Below are positions 24,751-32,386 of a stretch of 45,348 nt of DNA, in pieces. The stretch lies in NCBI RefSeq assembly GCF_023715885.1, contig NZ_JAMBOY010000008.1, positions 1-45,348 of the forward strand, in the 5' to 3' direction. The stretch is from Microbacterium hydrocarbonoxydans (GTDB taxonomy: Bacteria > Actinomycetota > Actinomycetes > Actinomycetales > Microbacteriaceae). How positions within the stretch are numbered: position 1 is the first letter of the stretch; each line of letters opens with the position of its first letter. The notes under the pieces were generated by a model. That model worked only from the letters and a program-made list of their open reading frames with translations. It did not search any database and was not told the origin of the DNA. The position numbers and the translations under genes were made by a program.

Positions 24751-26109
24751 TTAGACCTCCACGGCGACGGAGCCGCCGACGTAGACATGGGCTTCAGCGT
24801 TGCGGCGGGTCTTGGACCAGCCGTTCTTGCCGCGGACGATACGCAGGAATGCTCGTGCGATGCAGATGTACATGTAGTAGACGTAGAGCCAGACGCCGAT
24901 ACCCCATCCGAGGGCGGTGAGCCAGCTTGCTTGCGGTTCGCAGCGGACCTTGTAGACGAAGCCCCAGATCGCGAAGGGCGCGATGGAGAACATTGCCATG
25001 AGTCCCGCGATGCCGAAGAGGCTGTTGACGGCGGCGTGGAAGAGGGCGGGGTCGTGTATCCAACTGTTGACCTGCGCGCCGACGAGGATGGCGAAGGCGA
25101 GCCCGCCCAGCATCTGCAGGAACGGCAGGATCAGGTAGTAGGTGGTTTCGATAACGCCGGCGCTGTCGATGTGCCGGGACTTCACGACTTCCCCGATGTA
25201 CTTGACGCACTGGATGTTGCCCTGCGCCCAGCGGGTGCGCTGGGTGAGGAGGCGCCGGATCGAGGGCAGCGCTTCCTGGTGGACTTGAGTGTCGTAAACG
25301 TGCTTGACCTGGTAGCCGGCGAGGACGACGTGTACGCCGAGCTCGTAGTCCTCGAGCAGCGCGCCGTGCCAGGGTTCGCCGTACTGGGCGCCGATGGCGT
25401 CAAGGACGGAGAGGCGGGTGAACTGGCCGTTTCCACCGAGGCCGACGGTGCCGGTTTTGGCTCGGAGGGATTGCATGGCGGCGATGGTGGTGCGGAATTC
25501 GAGGTCCTGCATGCGTAGGAGGTAGCGGGCGAAGGCATTCGCGAGGCGGCCACGCTGGGGGTACGGTTTCGCGTCATCTCGGTTCTTCATCCACACGGCG
25601 ATCTGTGCGGCGCCGACCTCGGGGTCGCCGAAGATGTCATCGGCGGAGCAGACCTCGAGCGCGTTCGGTTCCATCTCTCCGTCGGCGTCGATGACGACGA
25701 CAATGACGCGCTCCGGGTCGGCCTCGGCGGGCAGCCAGCCGAGGAGCTGGTGGTAGGCGGCGTTGAGTGCATCGCCCTTGCCGGTGCGGGCTTCGGGGCG
25801 GCGACGCTGGACGAGGTGGACCTGAGGGTCAACCTCTGCGAAGCGCGTGACGATCTCTGCGGTGGCATCTTCACTGTCGTCGTCGATGACCCAGACGTGC
25901 GCGCCCGGAAAGTCGCGCCGGGCTCGGGTGACGGTTGTCTCGATGACGGCTTCTTCGTCACGGCAGGGGATGAAGAAGTGCCATTCGAAGTCATCCGGGT
26001 TACCCGGGACGACCTTGGGGTAGCGGAGGTAGGGGATGAGGATGAAGGTCACGTAGGTGACGAATGCCACACCGAGCAGCACGGTGAATGCGTTGAGGAT
26101 CGGGAACAT
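24751..26109 (-). CDS. Processive membrane glycosyltransferase, GT2 family
   Basis: 452 aa. One N-terminal membrane helix is followed by the GT-A catalytic domain: HVWVIDDDSED (Asp 76-78), VVIDADGEM (D141xD143), LLEDYELG (acceptor ED at 253-254), and QRTRWAQGN (the QxxRW motif at 290-294). After this come three or more C-terminal helices. This is the cellulose/chitin/hyaluronan-synthase type, which polymerises a UDP-sugar and passes the chain through the membrane. It heads a unit with the membrane protein and HicB-like gene, has its own promoter region with the TCTAA...ATATTT element, and is separated from the exosortase gene by a terminator. The wecB gene on the opposite side of the island hints that amino sugars are part of the product. 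Confidence 0.88.
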   Translation of the reverse strand: MFPILNAFTVLLGVAFVTYVTFILIPYLRYPKVVPGNPDDFEWHFFIPCRDEEAVIETTVTRARRDFPGAHVWVIDDDSEDATAEIVTRFAEVDPQVHLVQRRRPEARTGKGDALNAAYHQLLGWLPAEADPERVIVVVIDADGEMEPNALEVCSADDIFGDPEVGAAQIAVWMKNRDDAKPYPQRGRLANAFARYLLRMQDLEFRTTIAAMQSLRAKTGTVGLGGNGQFTRLSVLDAIGAQYGEPWHGALLEDYELGVHVVLAGYQVKHVYDTQVHQEALPSIRRLLTQRTRWAQGNIQCVKYIGEVVKSRHIDSAGVIETTYYLILPFLQMLGGLAFAILVGAQVNSWIHDPALFHAAVNSLFGIAGLMAMFSIAPFAIWGFVYKVRCEPQASWLTALGWGIGVWLYVYYMYICIARAFLRIVRGKNGWSKTRRNAEAHVYVGGSVAVEV

Positions 26110-26152
26110 CTCATGGCCTCTCGATAGTGATGCGCCGCCCGGATGGCTTCGT

Positions 26153-26170
26153 ATCTAACATCTTATATTT
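26153..26170. promoter_or_regulatory. Island regulon element before the GT2 operon
   Basis: ATCTAA (26153-26158), six bases, ATATTT (26165-26170). The same ATCTAA-N6-ATATTT arrangement occurs at 29462-29479 before the GntR/surface-protein and wecB genes. It lies 44 bp before the GT2 start, in unusually AT-rich DNA for this genome. A GntR-type binding site is my inference. Confidence 0.5.
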
Positions 26171-26234
26171 TGCCACGATGTGCGGCTCTTTAGCTGGGAA
26201 GATGCTGCGAGCGGCAAGGCTCGGCGAAGGAAGG

Positions 26235-26263
26235 CTGGGCCCGCCACTGTGAGGCGGGCCCAG
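26235..26263 (-). terminator. Terminator after the exosortase gene
   Basis: CTGGGCCCGCC (26235-26245) and GGCGGGCCCAG (26253-26263) make a perfect 11-bp stem around ACTGTGA. On the minus strand it is followed by CCTTCCTTC. It separates the exosortase transcript from the GT2 promoter. Confidence 0.65.
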
Positions 26264-26364
26264 TGAGCATCGTGGGATGCTCTCGAACGAGCGCACAGGC
26301 CTCCGAAAGCGCGGCGTGTGCGCGGGGTCTTCCCACCCCCGGGTCGCTCGAGTCGTGAAGCGGA

Positions 26365-27054
26365 CTACCGCCGGTTAGAACGATCGCGTCGCGTGGGGAG
26401 CGCGGCCGTGGGTGAAGCGGCGTTCTGGCCTCGACGGTATTGCGGCCCCTCTGCCGAGGCGGCATCGCGGGGGGCGGGGCGTCGCAGTCCGCGGGGCTTT
26501 TTCACGCCGATGATGAGGAACAGAGCTGCTAGGCCGAGGGCGTAGCCGAGGATGCCGACGACGGAGCCGACGAAGGTGTGGCTGACGGTGTATCCGGGGT
26601 CCAGACCCCAGGTCTGGGTGGCCCAGCCGATCAGAGTCAGACGTGAGGCGTTGACGAGGACGACAATGGCCCACATGGTGATGGTGGCCAGGAGGATGCG
26701 TCCCCAGCGGGCGCGGGTGGTGGCGAGGATGACCGCGGCGATGAGTGTCAGCGGAACTCCGATGAGGAGGGCTGTGCACTCGACGGTGACCTGGAGGGCG
26801 ATGAGTTTGTCATCGCCGGTCCACACGAAGTAGCGGTCGAGGGAGGCGTCGATCTGGTCGCGGGTGAAGGGCGATAGAAACCAGCTGGCGATCATCGCCT
26901 CGATGCCTCGGACGGCATTGTTGATGGTGACAAGGGCGATGCTGCCTGCGCTAAGTGCCATGGCGATGAGGATGCGCAGGGCTCGGTCGAGGCGGGGAAG
27001 AAGAGGGCGCTGACGCAGTGTGCGCCGGCTGAGGGGAAGAGCGGAGGTAGTCAT
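26365..27054 (-). CDS. Exosortase/archaeosortase-family membrane transpeptidase
   Basis: 229 aa from the ATG at 27054, behind AGGA; the in-frame extension to 27162 runs through a hairpin. Five to six membrane helices carry the family triad: Cys93 in TVECTALLIGVPLTL, Arg138 in VNASRLTLIGW, and His159 in VSHTFVGSVVG. Cys-Arg-His is the exosortase active site, which cleaves C-terminal sorting tails and transfers the protein to a lipid or cell-surface acceptor. A polar Arg-rich tail follows the last helix. Upstream on the same strand lie a secreted protein with a sorting-like tail and a 57-aa anchor-like protein, the likely substrates. I cannot assign a named Xrt subtype. Confidence 0.8.
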   Translation of the reverse strand: MTTSALPLSRRTLRQRPLLPRLDRALRILIAMALSAGSIALVTINNAVRGIEAMIASWFLSPFTRDQIDASLDRYFVWTGDDKLIALQVTVECTALLIGVPLTLIAAVILATTRARWGRILLATITMWAIVVLVNASRLTLIGWATQTWGLDPGYTVSHTFVGSVVGILGYALGLAALFLIIGVKKPRGLRRPAPRDAASAEGPQYRRGQNAASPTAALPTRRDRSNRR

Positions 27055-27138
27055 GGTGTCCTGCTTTCGGAAGGAGTAGTCGGGTGAGATCAGTGAGGTG
27101 GCCCGGCTCCCGGGGAAGCGGGAGAGGATCGGGTGGTA

Positions 27139-27165
27139 CGGGTGGGGCGCTTCGCGCCCCACCCG
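27139..27165 (-). terminator. Hairpin between the mini-protein and the exosortase
   Basis: CGGGTGGGGCGC (27139-27150) and GCGCCCCACCCG (27154-27165) form a perfect 12-bp stem with a TTC loop. No T-run follows, so it may act as an attenuator or mRNA-stability element that lowers exosortase expression relative to the genes before it. Confidence 0.5.
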
Positions 27166-27212
27166 GGCGTGGGGAGTCGTGGGGGGTCTGGTGGTTGGGT
27201 CGTTGGGGACGT

Positions 27213-27386
27213 TTAGTCCGTGGTAGGGGCGGTGCGGGTGATCCAGCGGCGGCGGGCGATGAGGAGTCCGCCGATGACGATGGAGAGGATGGCGATGGTG
27301 AGGGGGAAGATCGGGTCGGCGCCGGTGGTAGCCAGCACGCTGGTGCCGATTCCGCCGACGATGGGCGTGGGTCCGCCGTTGTACAT
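27213..27386 (-). CDS. 57-aa stand-alone sorting-signal-like protein (LAxTG type)
   Basis: ATG at 27386 with AAGGAG six bases upstream, stop at 27213. After a short Gly/Pro-rich start (MYNGGPTPIVGG) comes VLATTGADPIFP, then one hydrophobic helix (LTIAILSIVIGGLLIA) and RRRW with a short polar tail. This is the layout of a C-terminal cell-wall sorting signal: an LAxTG motif as used by class E sortases of high-GC Gram-positives, a helix and a basic stop. Here there is no signal peptide and no exported domain. It sits between the surface-protein gene and the exosortase gene. It could be an anchor adaptor, an exosortase substrate or a regulatory small membrane protein. Confidence 0.75.
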   Translation of the reverse strand: MYNGGPTPIVGGIGTSVLATTGADPIFPLTIAILSIVIGGLLIARRRWITRTAPTTD

Positions 27387-27422
27387 GGGTGCTCCTTGAG
27401 GGCGACGATGAGAAGTGGAAGG

Positions 27423-27459
27423 GGGCGGGGAGGCGTTCGGGGAGGGTGCCTCCCCGCCC
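27423..27459 (-). terminator. Hairpin after the surface-protein gene
   Basis: GGGCGGGGAGGC (27423-27434) and GCCTCCCCGCCC (27448-27459) form a perfect 12-bp stem with a 13-nt loop, 15 bp after the surface-protein stop. Without a strong T-run it could be a partial terminator that lets some transcription through to the mini-protein and exosortase. Confidence 0.55.
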
Positions 27460-27473
27460 AGAACTCCTAGGGG

Positions 27474-28694
27474 TTAGGAGTCCTTGCGGCGGCGCAGGGT
27501 GGCGCCGCCCAGGGCGCCCAGGGCGCCGATTGCTGCGATCGCGGCGATGCCGGGAGCCACGATGGGGCTCTCAACGTCCTTGTCCACGATCACGATGTCG
27601 ACCTTGTCGGTCGTGACCTTGCCGTTCTTGTCGGTCTGCGACGCGGTGACGGTCTCCTCACCCAGGTCGAAGTCCTTCTCCGGGGTGACCGTCCAGGTGC
27701 CGTCCGCGCCGACCGTGGTCGAACCCATCACGACGCCGGCGCCGCTGATGATCTCGACCGTCGAGCCGGGCTCGCCGGTGCCGGTGAACACCGGGCGGGT
27801 CGTCTCGACCGTGGCGTCCTGCTCCGGACCGGTGATGTCAACCGGCTTCAAAGCCGCAGCAACGATGTTGATGCTGACGCGGTCAGTGGTCTTGCCACCG
27901 TTCTTGTCCGTCTGGGTCGCGGTGACCGTCTCCTCGCCCAGGTCAAGATCCTGGCTGGGGGTGACGCTCCACTTTCCGTCGGCACCGACCGTGGTCGTGC
28001 CAAGCACCACGCCCGCGGCGCTGGTGACCACGACGGTGGCGCCAGGCTCGCCCGTGCCAGAGAACACCGGACGCGGGTTCTCCAGGTTCGCACCAGCCGT
28101 AGGACCGGTGATATCCACCGGCTTGACCGCAGCGACGACCGGCTTCAGTAGCGAAGTCACGGCATTGTCCTGTCCAGCAGACTCAGTCGGTGTGGCGACG
28201 TGGACGCGGCTGCCATAGAGCGAGAGGCTCCTGTTTCCTGAGAAGTGAAGCGACTGGATCGGGCCCTCACCAGCGGGCATGCGCCACTTCTGCTTACCGT
28301 CGTTCGGGTTGCACGTGGCAAGGATTGTTTCGTAGCCGCGAAAATCGCCAGCACTGTCGCGATACTCCGCTCCGACGGAAACGCACTTTCCATCGATTTC
28401 GATGGGGCCGTACGTCCCAGGGGCGGGGAAGGTGCCCCGCACGGAGTTCGCTCCTGCCTCTGCAGCCGTCCGGTATCCGGAACCAGATTTGATCGGCGTG
28501 CCGCTCTTGACTGAGTAGAAGTAATCTGCCGTGGTTGCCGAACGGAACACTAGGGGTCCTTCGACGCGGTCGCCCTGGGCGGCGATGGTGATGTCGTCCT
28601 GGGCTGGGGTGGCGGCGTTGGCGGGGGCGGCGAGGCCGATGAGGCCTGCGGTGATGAGGCCGGCGCTGAGGGCGACCTTTCCGAGCTTGTTCAT
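27474..28694 (-). CDS. Secreted Ig-repeat protein with C-terminal sorting-like tail
   Basis: 406 aa. Residues 1-28 are a signal peptide (KVALSAGLITAGLIGLAAPANA, cut after ANA). Residues about 30-185 form a domain with CVSVGA, ILATCNPNDGKQKW and LSLYGSRVHV, which recalls a ricin-like beta-trefoil with one QxW. Two near-identical Ig-like repeats follow (about 190-281 and 282-373), each with KPVDITGP, RPVFsGTGEPG, GADGkWsVTP and LGEETVTAtQTDKNG. The tail is ESPIVAPG, a hydrophobic helix of Ala/Ile/Gly, and RRRKDS, the tripartite form of a sorting signal. There is no LPxTG in the tail. The ATG overlaps the GntR stop, so both are cotranslated. Probably the exosortase substrate. Confidence 0.8.
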   Translation of the reverse strand: MNKLGKVALSAGLITAGLIGLAAPANAATPAQDDITIAAQGDRVEGPLVFRSATTADYFYSVKSGTPIKSGSGYRTAAEAGANSVRGTFPAPGTYGPIEIDGKCVSVGAEYRDSAGDFRGYETILATCNPNDGKQKWRMPAGEGPIQSLHFSGNRSLSLYGSRVHVATPTESAGQDNAVTSLLKPVVAAVKPVDITGPTAGANLENPRPVFSGTGEPGATVVVTSAAGVVLGTTTVGADGKWSVTPSQDLDLGEETVTATQTDKNGGKTTDRVSINIVAAALKPVDITGPEQDATVETTRPVFTGTGEPGSTVEIISGAGVVMGSTTVGADGTWTVTPEKDFDLGEETVTASQTDKNGKVTTDKVDIVIVDKDVESPIVAPGIAAIAAIGALGALGGATLRRRKDS

Positions 28695-29440
28695 GGTGTC
28701 CTTTCGAGGTGCCGTGTGTGGGCGGCGGGTGTGTGTGTCGCGGGTGCGACGTGGGAAGTGGCGTACTCGGGTTGGTGTGTTGCCCGGGTGTCGGACCCGA
28801 AACCGACGCGCGGGAGTGTGAGGGCGACGCGGAGCGCGTCGGCGTAGTGGGCCAGGGCGCGGGAGGCGCCTTGGTTGTCTCGGTCGGCGAAGGCCTCGGT
28901 GGCCTGGGTCAGGTAGCGGCGGCGGGTCGCTTCGCCGGTGGCGTGGTCGACGCCGTGAGCGTCGAGGATGTGGTCCTGCGCGAAGACGCGCAGCGGCCCG
29001 AGGATCCCGCGCTGTGTGTAGTTACTCAGGCGGGGGACGCCCTGCTTGACCATCTCGGATGCGAGATCGAGGTAGCGGCGCATGTCGGAGGTGTACTCGG
29101 CGCGGACGTACTCCCGCACGGTCACTGAGTCCGCAGACAGCGCGAGGAACGACACCAGGCGACCCAGCACGACGACGCGCTCGCGCATGTCCTCGACCGA
29201 CCAGTCCGCGACAACCGTCTTCGCGTTACGCGTGACGTCCACGAACCCGATTTGGGAGAGCGCCTGCAGCGCCTCCCGCACCGGAGTGCGAGACACCCCG
29301 CATTCCGTGGAGATCGCATCCAGGCTGAGCTTCTCGCCCGGCGCATACCGCCCGCTGATGATGTCGCTCAGCAACCGATCGTGCAGCAGATCACTCAGAG
29401 TCGCCGGCCGTACTACCCGGTCCGCAGCTCGTGTGTCCAT
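28691..29440 (-). CDS. GntR/FCD-family regulator heading the surface-protein operon
   Basis: 249 aa. Residues about 15-80 hold the winged helix (LLHDRLLSDIISGRYAPGEKLSLDAISTECGVSRTPVREALQALSQIGFV). An FCD-like helical domain follows, and then a His/Thr-rich tail of about 30 residues (THQPEYATSHVAPATHTPAAHTRHLERTP) not usual for the family. The tail may exist because the reading frame has been extended to couple with the next start codon: TGA and ATG share four bases (28691-28694). It is divergent from wecB with two copies of the TCTAA/ATATTT element between them, its probable operator. Confidence 0.82.
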   Translation of the reverse strand: MDTRAADRVVRPATLSDLLHDRLLSDIISGRYAPGEKLSLDAISTECGVSRTPVREALQALSQIGFVDVTRNAKTVVADWSVEDMRERVVVLGRLVSFLALSADSVTVREYVRAEYTSDMRRYLDLASEMVKQGVPRLSNYTQRGILGPLRVFAQDHILDAHGVDHATGEATRRRYLTQATEAFADRDNQGASRALAHYADALRVALTLPRVGFGSDTRATHQPEYATSHVAPATHTPAAHTRHLERTP

Positions 29441-29461
29441 CGCTCTACCTCCAATCTGGTG

Positions 29462-29537
29462 ATCTAAAACCTGATATTTCGCTTACGAGAAGAACTATGC
29501 CATACTCTCCATCTAGACGCAAACGCATCTAATATTT
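29462..29537. promoter_or_regulatory. Regulon elements between GntR and wecB
   Basis: ATCTAA-N6-ATATTT at 29462-29479 matches the site before the GT2 gene. ATCTAATATTT at 29527-29537 contains the ten-mer TCTAATATTT, found inverted at 31673-31682. ATCTAG at 29511-29516 is a further half-match. This 116-bp divergent promoter region is AT-rich for the genome and probably the main control point of the island. Confidence 0.55.
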
Positions 29538-29556
29538 CGGACGAAAGGTAGGCGTC

Positions 29557-30705
29557 ATGGACATGAAGAAGGTGGCTGTTGTTCTGGGAACGCGGCCGGA
29601 GATCATCAAGCTCGCTCCCGTGATTCGCGCGCTGGGCGACCACGCGTACGTGATTCACACGGGGCAGCACTACGACCGCGAGCTGTCTGGGCAGTTCCTT
29701 GAGCAGTTCGGCCTCGGAGACCCCGACGTTGTACTCGAGGGCGTCGGGGGAGCGGACCGGGGCACGCAGATCGGAACCGCGATGCTCGCGCTCACCAGAG
29801 AGTTCCAGGCTCGCCGGCCTGCAGCTGTCATCGTGCAGGGGGACACCAACGCCGTCTCCGCCGGCGCGCAGGCGGCGAACTACCTCAACATTCCGGTGAT
29901 TCACGTCGAGGCCGGGCTGCGATCATACGACCGTGCAATGCCGGAGGAGCTCAACCGTCTCGTCGTGGGCACGCTCGCCGACGTGCACTGTGCGGCCACC
30001 GCCCACAACGCTGACAACCTGCGCGGCGAGGGTGTGGACGACAGCCGGATCATCGTCACCGGAAACACGATCGTCGAGGCGACGTTGGCGTCCCTCGAGC
30101 AGGGCAGCGGCCTCATCGGCCATCACTTCCCGGACGGGCAGGCCCCCGAGAAGTTCGTCCTCGCTACCATCCACCGCCCCGAGAACACGGACACGCGCGA
30201 AGCCCTCGAGCGAGTACTCCGCGGGCTGGTGAATATCGGACTGCCGGTGCTGTTCCTCGCGCACCCCCGCACCCGCCACGCCGCACAGCGCTTCGGCTTG
30301 AGATACCTTCTCGATCAGCTTCACACCATCGAATCGGTCGGCCACTCGGAGCTTCTGGATCTCGCCCAGGCCGCCACTCTGTTGGTGTCCGACTCCGGCG
30401 GCCTCCAGGAAGAGACCACTGTTCTCGGCAAGCCGCTTCTTGTGATCCGCCGCTCAACGGAGCGACCGGAGTCCATCGACGCGGGATTCGCTCGTCTCCT
30501 CACCTCCGAGCAGGACATCGCCAGCACGGCGGGGCGCGCAATCGCTGAGGGGGGCTTCGGAGTCGACCTGGCCGAAGCCCGATCCCCGTACGGAGACGGT
30601 TCCGCAAGCGAGCGCATCGCGCGCATCGCGCTGCGAATCGCCGCCGGCACGGCCGTGGCTGCAGCGGTCGAAGAAGAAAAGCGGACGATGCTGGTGACTG
30701 CCTGA
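29557..30705 (+). CDS. wecB: UDP-N-acetylglucosamine 2-epimerase (non-hydrolysing)
   Basis: 382 aa from the ATG at 29557 behind AAAGGTAGG; the ATG at 29563 is an alternative. Signatures of the WecB/MnaA family: [71 protein letters not shown] (catalytic and UDP-binding residues), [24 protein letters not shown], and [12 protein letters not shown] for the pyrophosphate. It makes UDP-ManNAc from UDP-GlcNAc, usually for wall-polymer linkage units or capsular polymers. The location opposite the GT2 and exosortase genes suggests it feeds the island's polysaccharide. Confidence 0.92.
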   Translation: MDMKKVAVVLGTRPEIIKLAPVIRALGDHAYVIHTGQHYDRELSGQFLEQFGLGDPDVVLEGVGGADRGTQIGTAMLALTREFQARRPAAVIVQGDTNAVSAGAQAANYLNIPVIHVEAGLRSYDRAMPEELNRLVVGTLADVHCAATAHNADNLRGEGVDDSRIIVTGNTIVEATLASLEQGSGLIGHHFPDGQAPEKFVLATIHRPENTDTREALERVLRGLVNIGLPVLFLAHPRTRHAAQRFGLRYLLDQLHTIESVGHSELLDLAQAATLLVSDSGGLQEETTVLGKPLLVIRRSTERPESIDAGFARLLTSEQDIASTAGRAIAEGGFGVDLAEARSPYGDGSASERIARIALRIAAGTAVAAAVEEEKRTMLVTA

Positions 30706-30812
30706 GAGACGAGGATCTGCAGCCACGCTCGGACAGCGTCTCCATCTGGAGGGGGAGGTGCGGAACTAGGATGAGAGTGAAAGGCGCCGCCTCGATCCGG
30801 TGCAACTAGTAC

Positions 30813-31634
30813 ATGAAACGACTCGTGATCATCACGGCAGTCCTCATGGCACTGGGAGCCGTCCTCGCGCATCCCGTCTCCGCCTCCAGCGACATCGCCA
30901 ACCACGACGAGCCCTGGTCGTGGAGCACCGCCACGCACCCCACCGGGAGCGCGGCCGTCGCCGGCGGATCTTCGGGCGGCGGAATCTGGCGATGGAACGG
31001 CGTGGACTTCATCCCCAGCGTGGGCCACATGAACCTCTCCCTCACGAGTTGGCGATCGGAGACAGCCCCCACAGGACAAGGAGTGCTCGGACGGGTGAGC
31101 CACACAACAGGCGCACGCACCGGCCCACCCGACCTGGCCCTCATCGCCACCGGCCCCGCACCGCTGAATCCCCTGCTTCGGGTGTCCGACCAATGGACCA
31201 ATGCTCCGCTCTCCGACGTCGCTCACGGTGATATCCGGAAAGGCACCCCCTTATGCCACTCCGGATTTTCCGCCTCCACGCAGTCCGCCGGCGGATACCA
31301 ATGCGGCCAGGTGTACGCCACCTGCACCATCGCATCAGGATCCCGATGCATCATCGTCAACGACCAGGGCATCGCAAGCGGAGGCGACTCAGGCGGACCC
31401 GTTTGGGCATACGACGGACGGGGAGGTGTCATCCTGTACGGCTGGGTCAGCGGCACGCTCCAGATCGGTGACAACGCGTCCAACGGCACCTACAAATACC
31501 TCACCTTCGAACCGGTCTGGAACCTCCAGAACAAAGACTGGAGGCCCGACGAGACCTGGACCGCGGGCGGCTTCCTGAGTGGACCCGCAACCCTCGGGTG
31601 CTTCGTCACCACCCGAGGGTGCATCCGGAGCTGA
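30813..31634 (+). CDS. Secreted S1-like serine protease, unusual His region
   Basis: 273 aa with a signal peptide (VIITAVLMALGAVLAHPVSA). Catalytic Ser193 lies in GIASGGDSGGPVW and Asp107 in PPDLALIATG. The cysteine pair in PLCHSGFSASTQSAGGYQCG is placed as in streptogrisin-like proteases, and a second pair flanks CTIASGSRC. The normal TAGHC motif is missing. His72 in PSVGHMNL, 35 residues before the Asp, is the best candidate for the third catalytic residue; His97 is another. The protein ends with CFVTTRGCIRS, encoded across a hairpin. No ribosome site precedes the ATG, and an in-frame stop lies just upstream. Role unknown; it could process surface proteins of the island. Confidence 0.75.
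   Translation: MKRLVIITAVLMALGAVLAHPVSASSDIANHDEPWSWSTATHPTGSAAVAGGSSGGGIWRWNGVDFIPSVGHMNLSLTSWRSETAPTGQGVLGRVSHTTGARTGPPDLALIATGPAPLNPLLRVSDQWTNAPLSDVAHGDIRKGTPLCHSGFSASTQSAGGYQCGQVYATCTIASGSRCIIVNDQGIASGGDSGGPVWAYDGRGGVILYGWVSGTLQIGDNASNGTYKYLTFEPVWNLQNKDWRPDETWTAGGFLSGPATLGCFVTTRGCIRS
31590..31620 (+). terminator. Hairpin inside the protease 3' end
   Basis: ACCCTCGGGTG (31590-31600) and CACCCGAGGGT (31610-31620) form a perfect 11-bp stem with a 9-nt loop inside the last codons of the protease gene. No T-run follows closely, so it may protect the mRNA end or terminate inefficiently. Confidence 0.5.
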
Positions 31635-31672
31635 CACTCTTCGAGCTGTCCCTGCTCTAACGTCGTGTAATC

Positions 31673-31710
31673 AAATATTAGACATCACGTGCGAAGATTG
31701 ATAGATTAGA
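31673..31710. promoter_or_regulatory. Regulon element and leaderless promoter of the tandem GntR genes
   Basis: AAATATTAGA (31673-31682) is the exact inverse of TCTAATATTT at 29528-29537, and AGATTAGA (31703-31710) is a second partial copy. TTAGAC (31678-31683) and TAGATT (31702-31707) fit a -35/-10 pair with an 18-bp spacer, putting transcription start at the ATG (31713). The regulator sites therefore overlap the core promoter. Confidence 0.5.
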
Positions 31711-31712
31711 GT

Positions 31713-32384
31713 ATGCCCGTTCCCAAAAATTCCGCCCCCACAACGCGGGTGCTGCTCCGCGACGTGGTGTTCGACCGCCTCCTGGACGCCATCGTCCGCG
31801 GCGAGCTCGCTCCGGGCGAGACACTCCGTGACAACGAAATGGAAGCGTGGGCGGGAGCATCGCGGACTCCGGTGCGTGAAGCTATCGACCGCCTCGCCAG
31901 TATGGGGCTCGTGGAAGTGCTCCCGCAGAAGGGGACGCGTGTCGCTCCTATCGAGGCGGCCGCTTTTGCCGACCGCCTCGAAACGCTCTGGGCCATCAGT
32001 GAAGGCGTCGCGGAAGACGTCGTCCCCTTGCTCACCGATGACGACGTCGCCCTGCTGACCACAACCATCGCCCGTCTGCACCGCCCCGATGGTGACCAAG
32101 CCGACATCCCCGCGGTCACAAGTGACCTCTTCGCCGTCCTGCTGAACACCTGGGCGAACACGTACGTGCTCAAAATCTACGACACCGTCATCCCCCATCT
32201 TCGACGGGAAGCCACAGCCCTTGCCGCCAAAGACGACGCTTACTTCATGACTTCCTCGGAGCTCGACGGTCTTGCCGGCGCCATCCGGAACCGCGATGGG
32301 GAAGCGGCGGCAGCGTCCATCCGGCACCATTGCGAACGCGTTGTCACCCACACCCGCCAGCAGGCAAGCCTGGTGAAGGAGTAA
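31713..32384 (+). CDS. GntR-family regulator, first of a tandem pair
   Basis: 223 aa. The winged helix is RVLLRDVVFDRLLDAIVRGELAPGETL with GASRTPVREAIDRLASMGLVEVLPQKGTRVAP. The C-terminal domain is helical and FCD-like but poor in the metal-binding His/Asp set, so the ligand may not be a metal-chelated carboxylate. The stop is two bases before the next ATG, whose ribosome site GAAGGAG lies inside this gene's 3' end. It resembles its neighbour through the DNA-binding half (SRTPxRxAxxRLxxxGLxExxP), consistent with duplication. Confidence 0.82.
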   Translation: MPVPKNSAPTTRVLLRDVVFDRLLDAIVRGELAPGETLRDNEMEAWAGASRTPVREAIDRLASMGLVEVLPQKGTRVAPIEAAAFADRLETLWAISEGVAEDVVPLLTDDDVALLTTTIARLHRPDGDQADIPAVTSDLFAVLLNTWANTYVLKIYDTVIPHLRREATALAAKDDAYFMTSSELDGLAGAIRNRDGEAAAASIRHHCERVVTHTRQQASLVKE

Positions 32385-32386
32385 TC

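Noticed and set aside
24120..24788. N-terminal extension of the HicB-like frame to about 331 codons
   Set aside because: The extra part is antisense-like Arg/Pro/His-rich translation of the membrane-protein gene in another frame. The GTG at 24119 overlapping the upstream stop is a natural start.
27474..28694. LPxTG-type sortase substrate
   Set aside because: The tail has a hydrophobic helix and basic end but no LPxTG or LAxTG; ESPIVAPG precedes the helix, so an exosortase-type or unassigned signal fits better.
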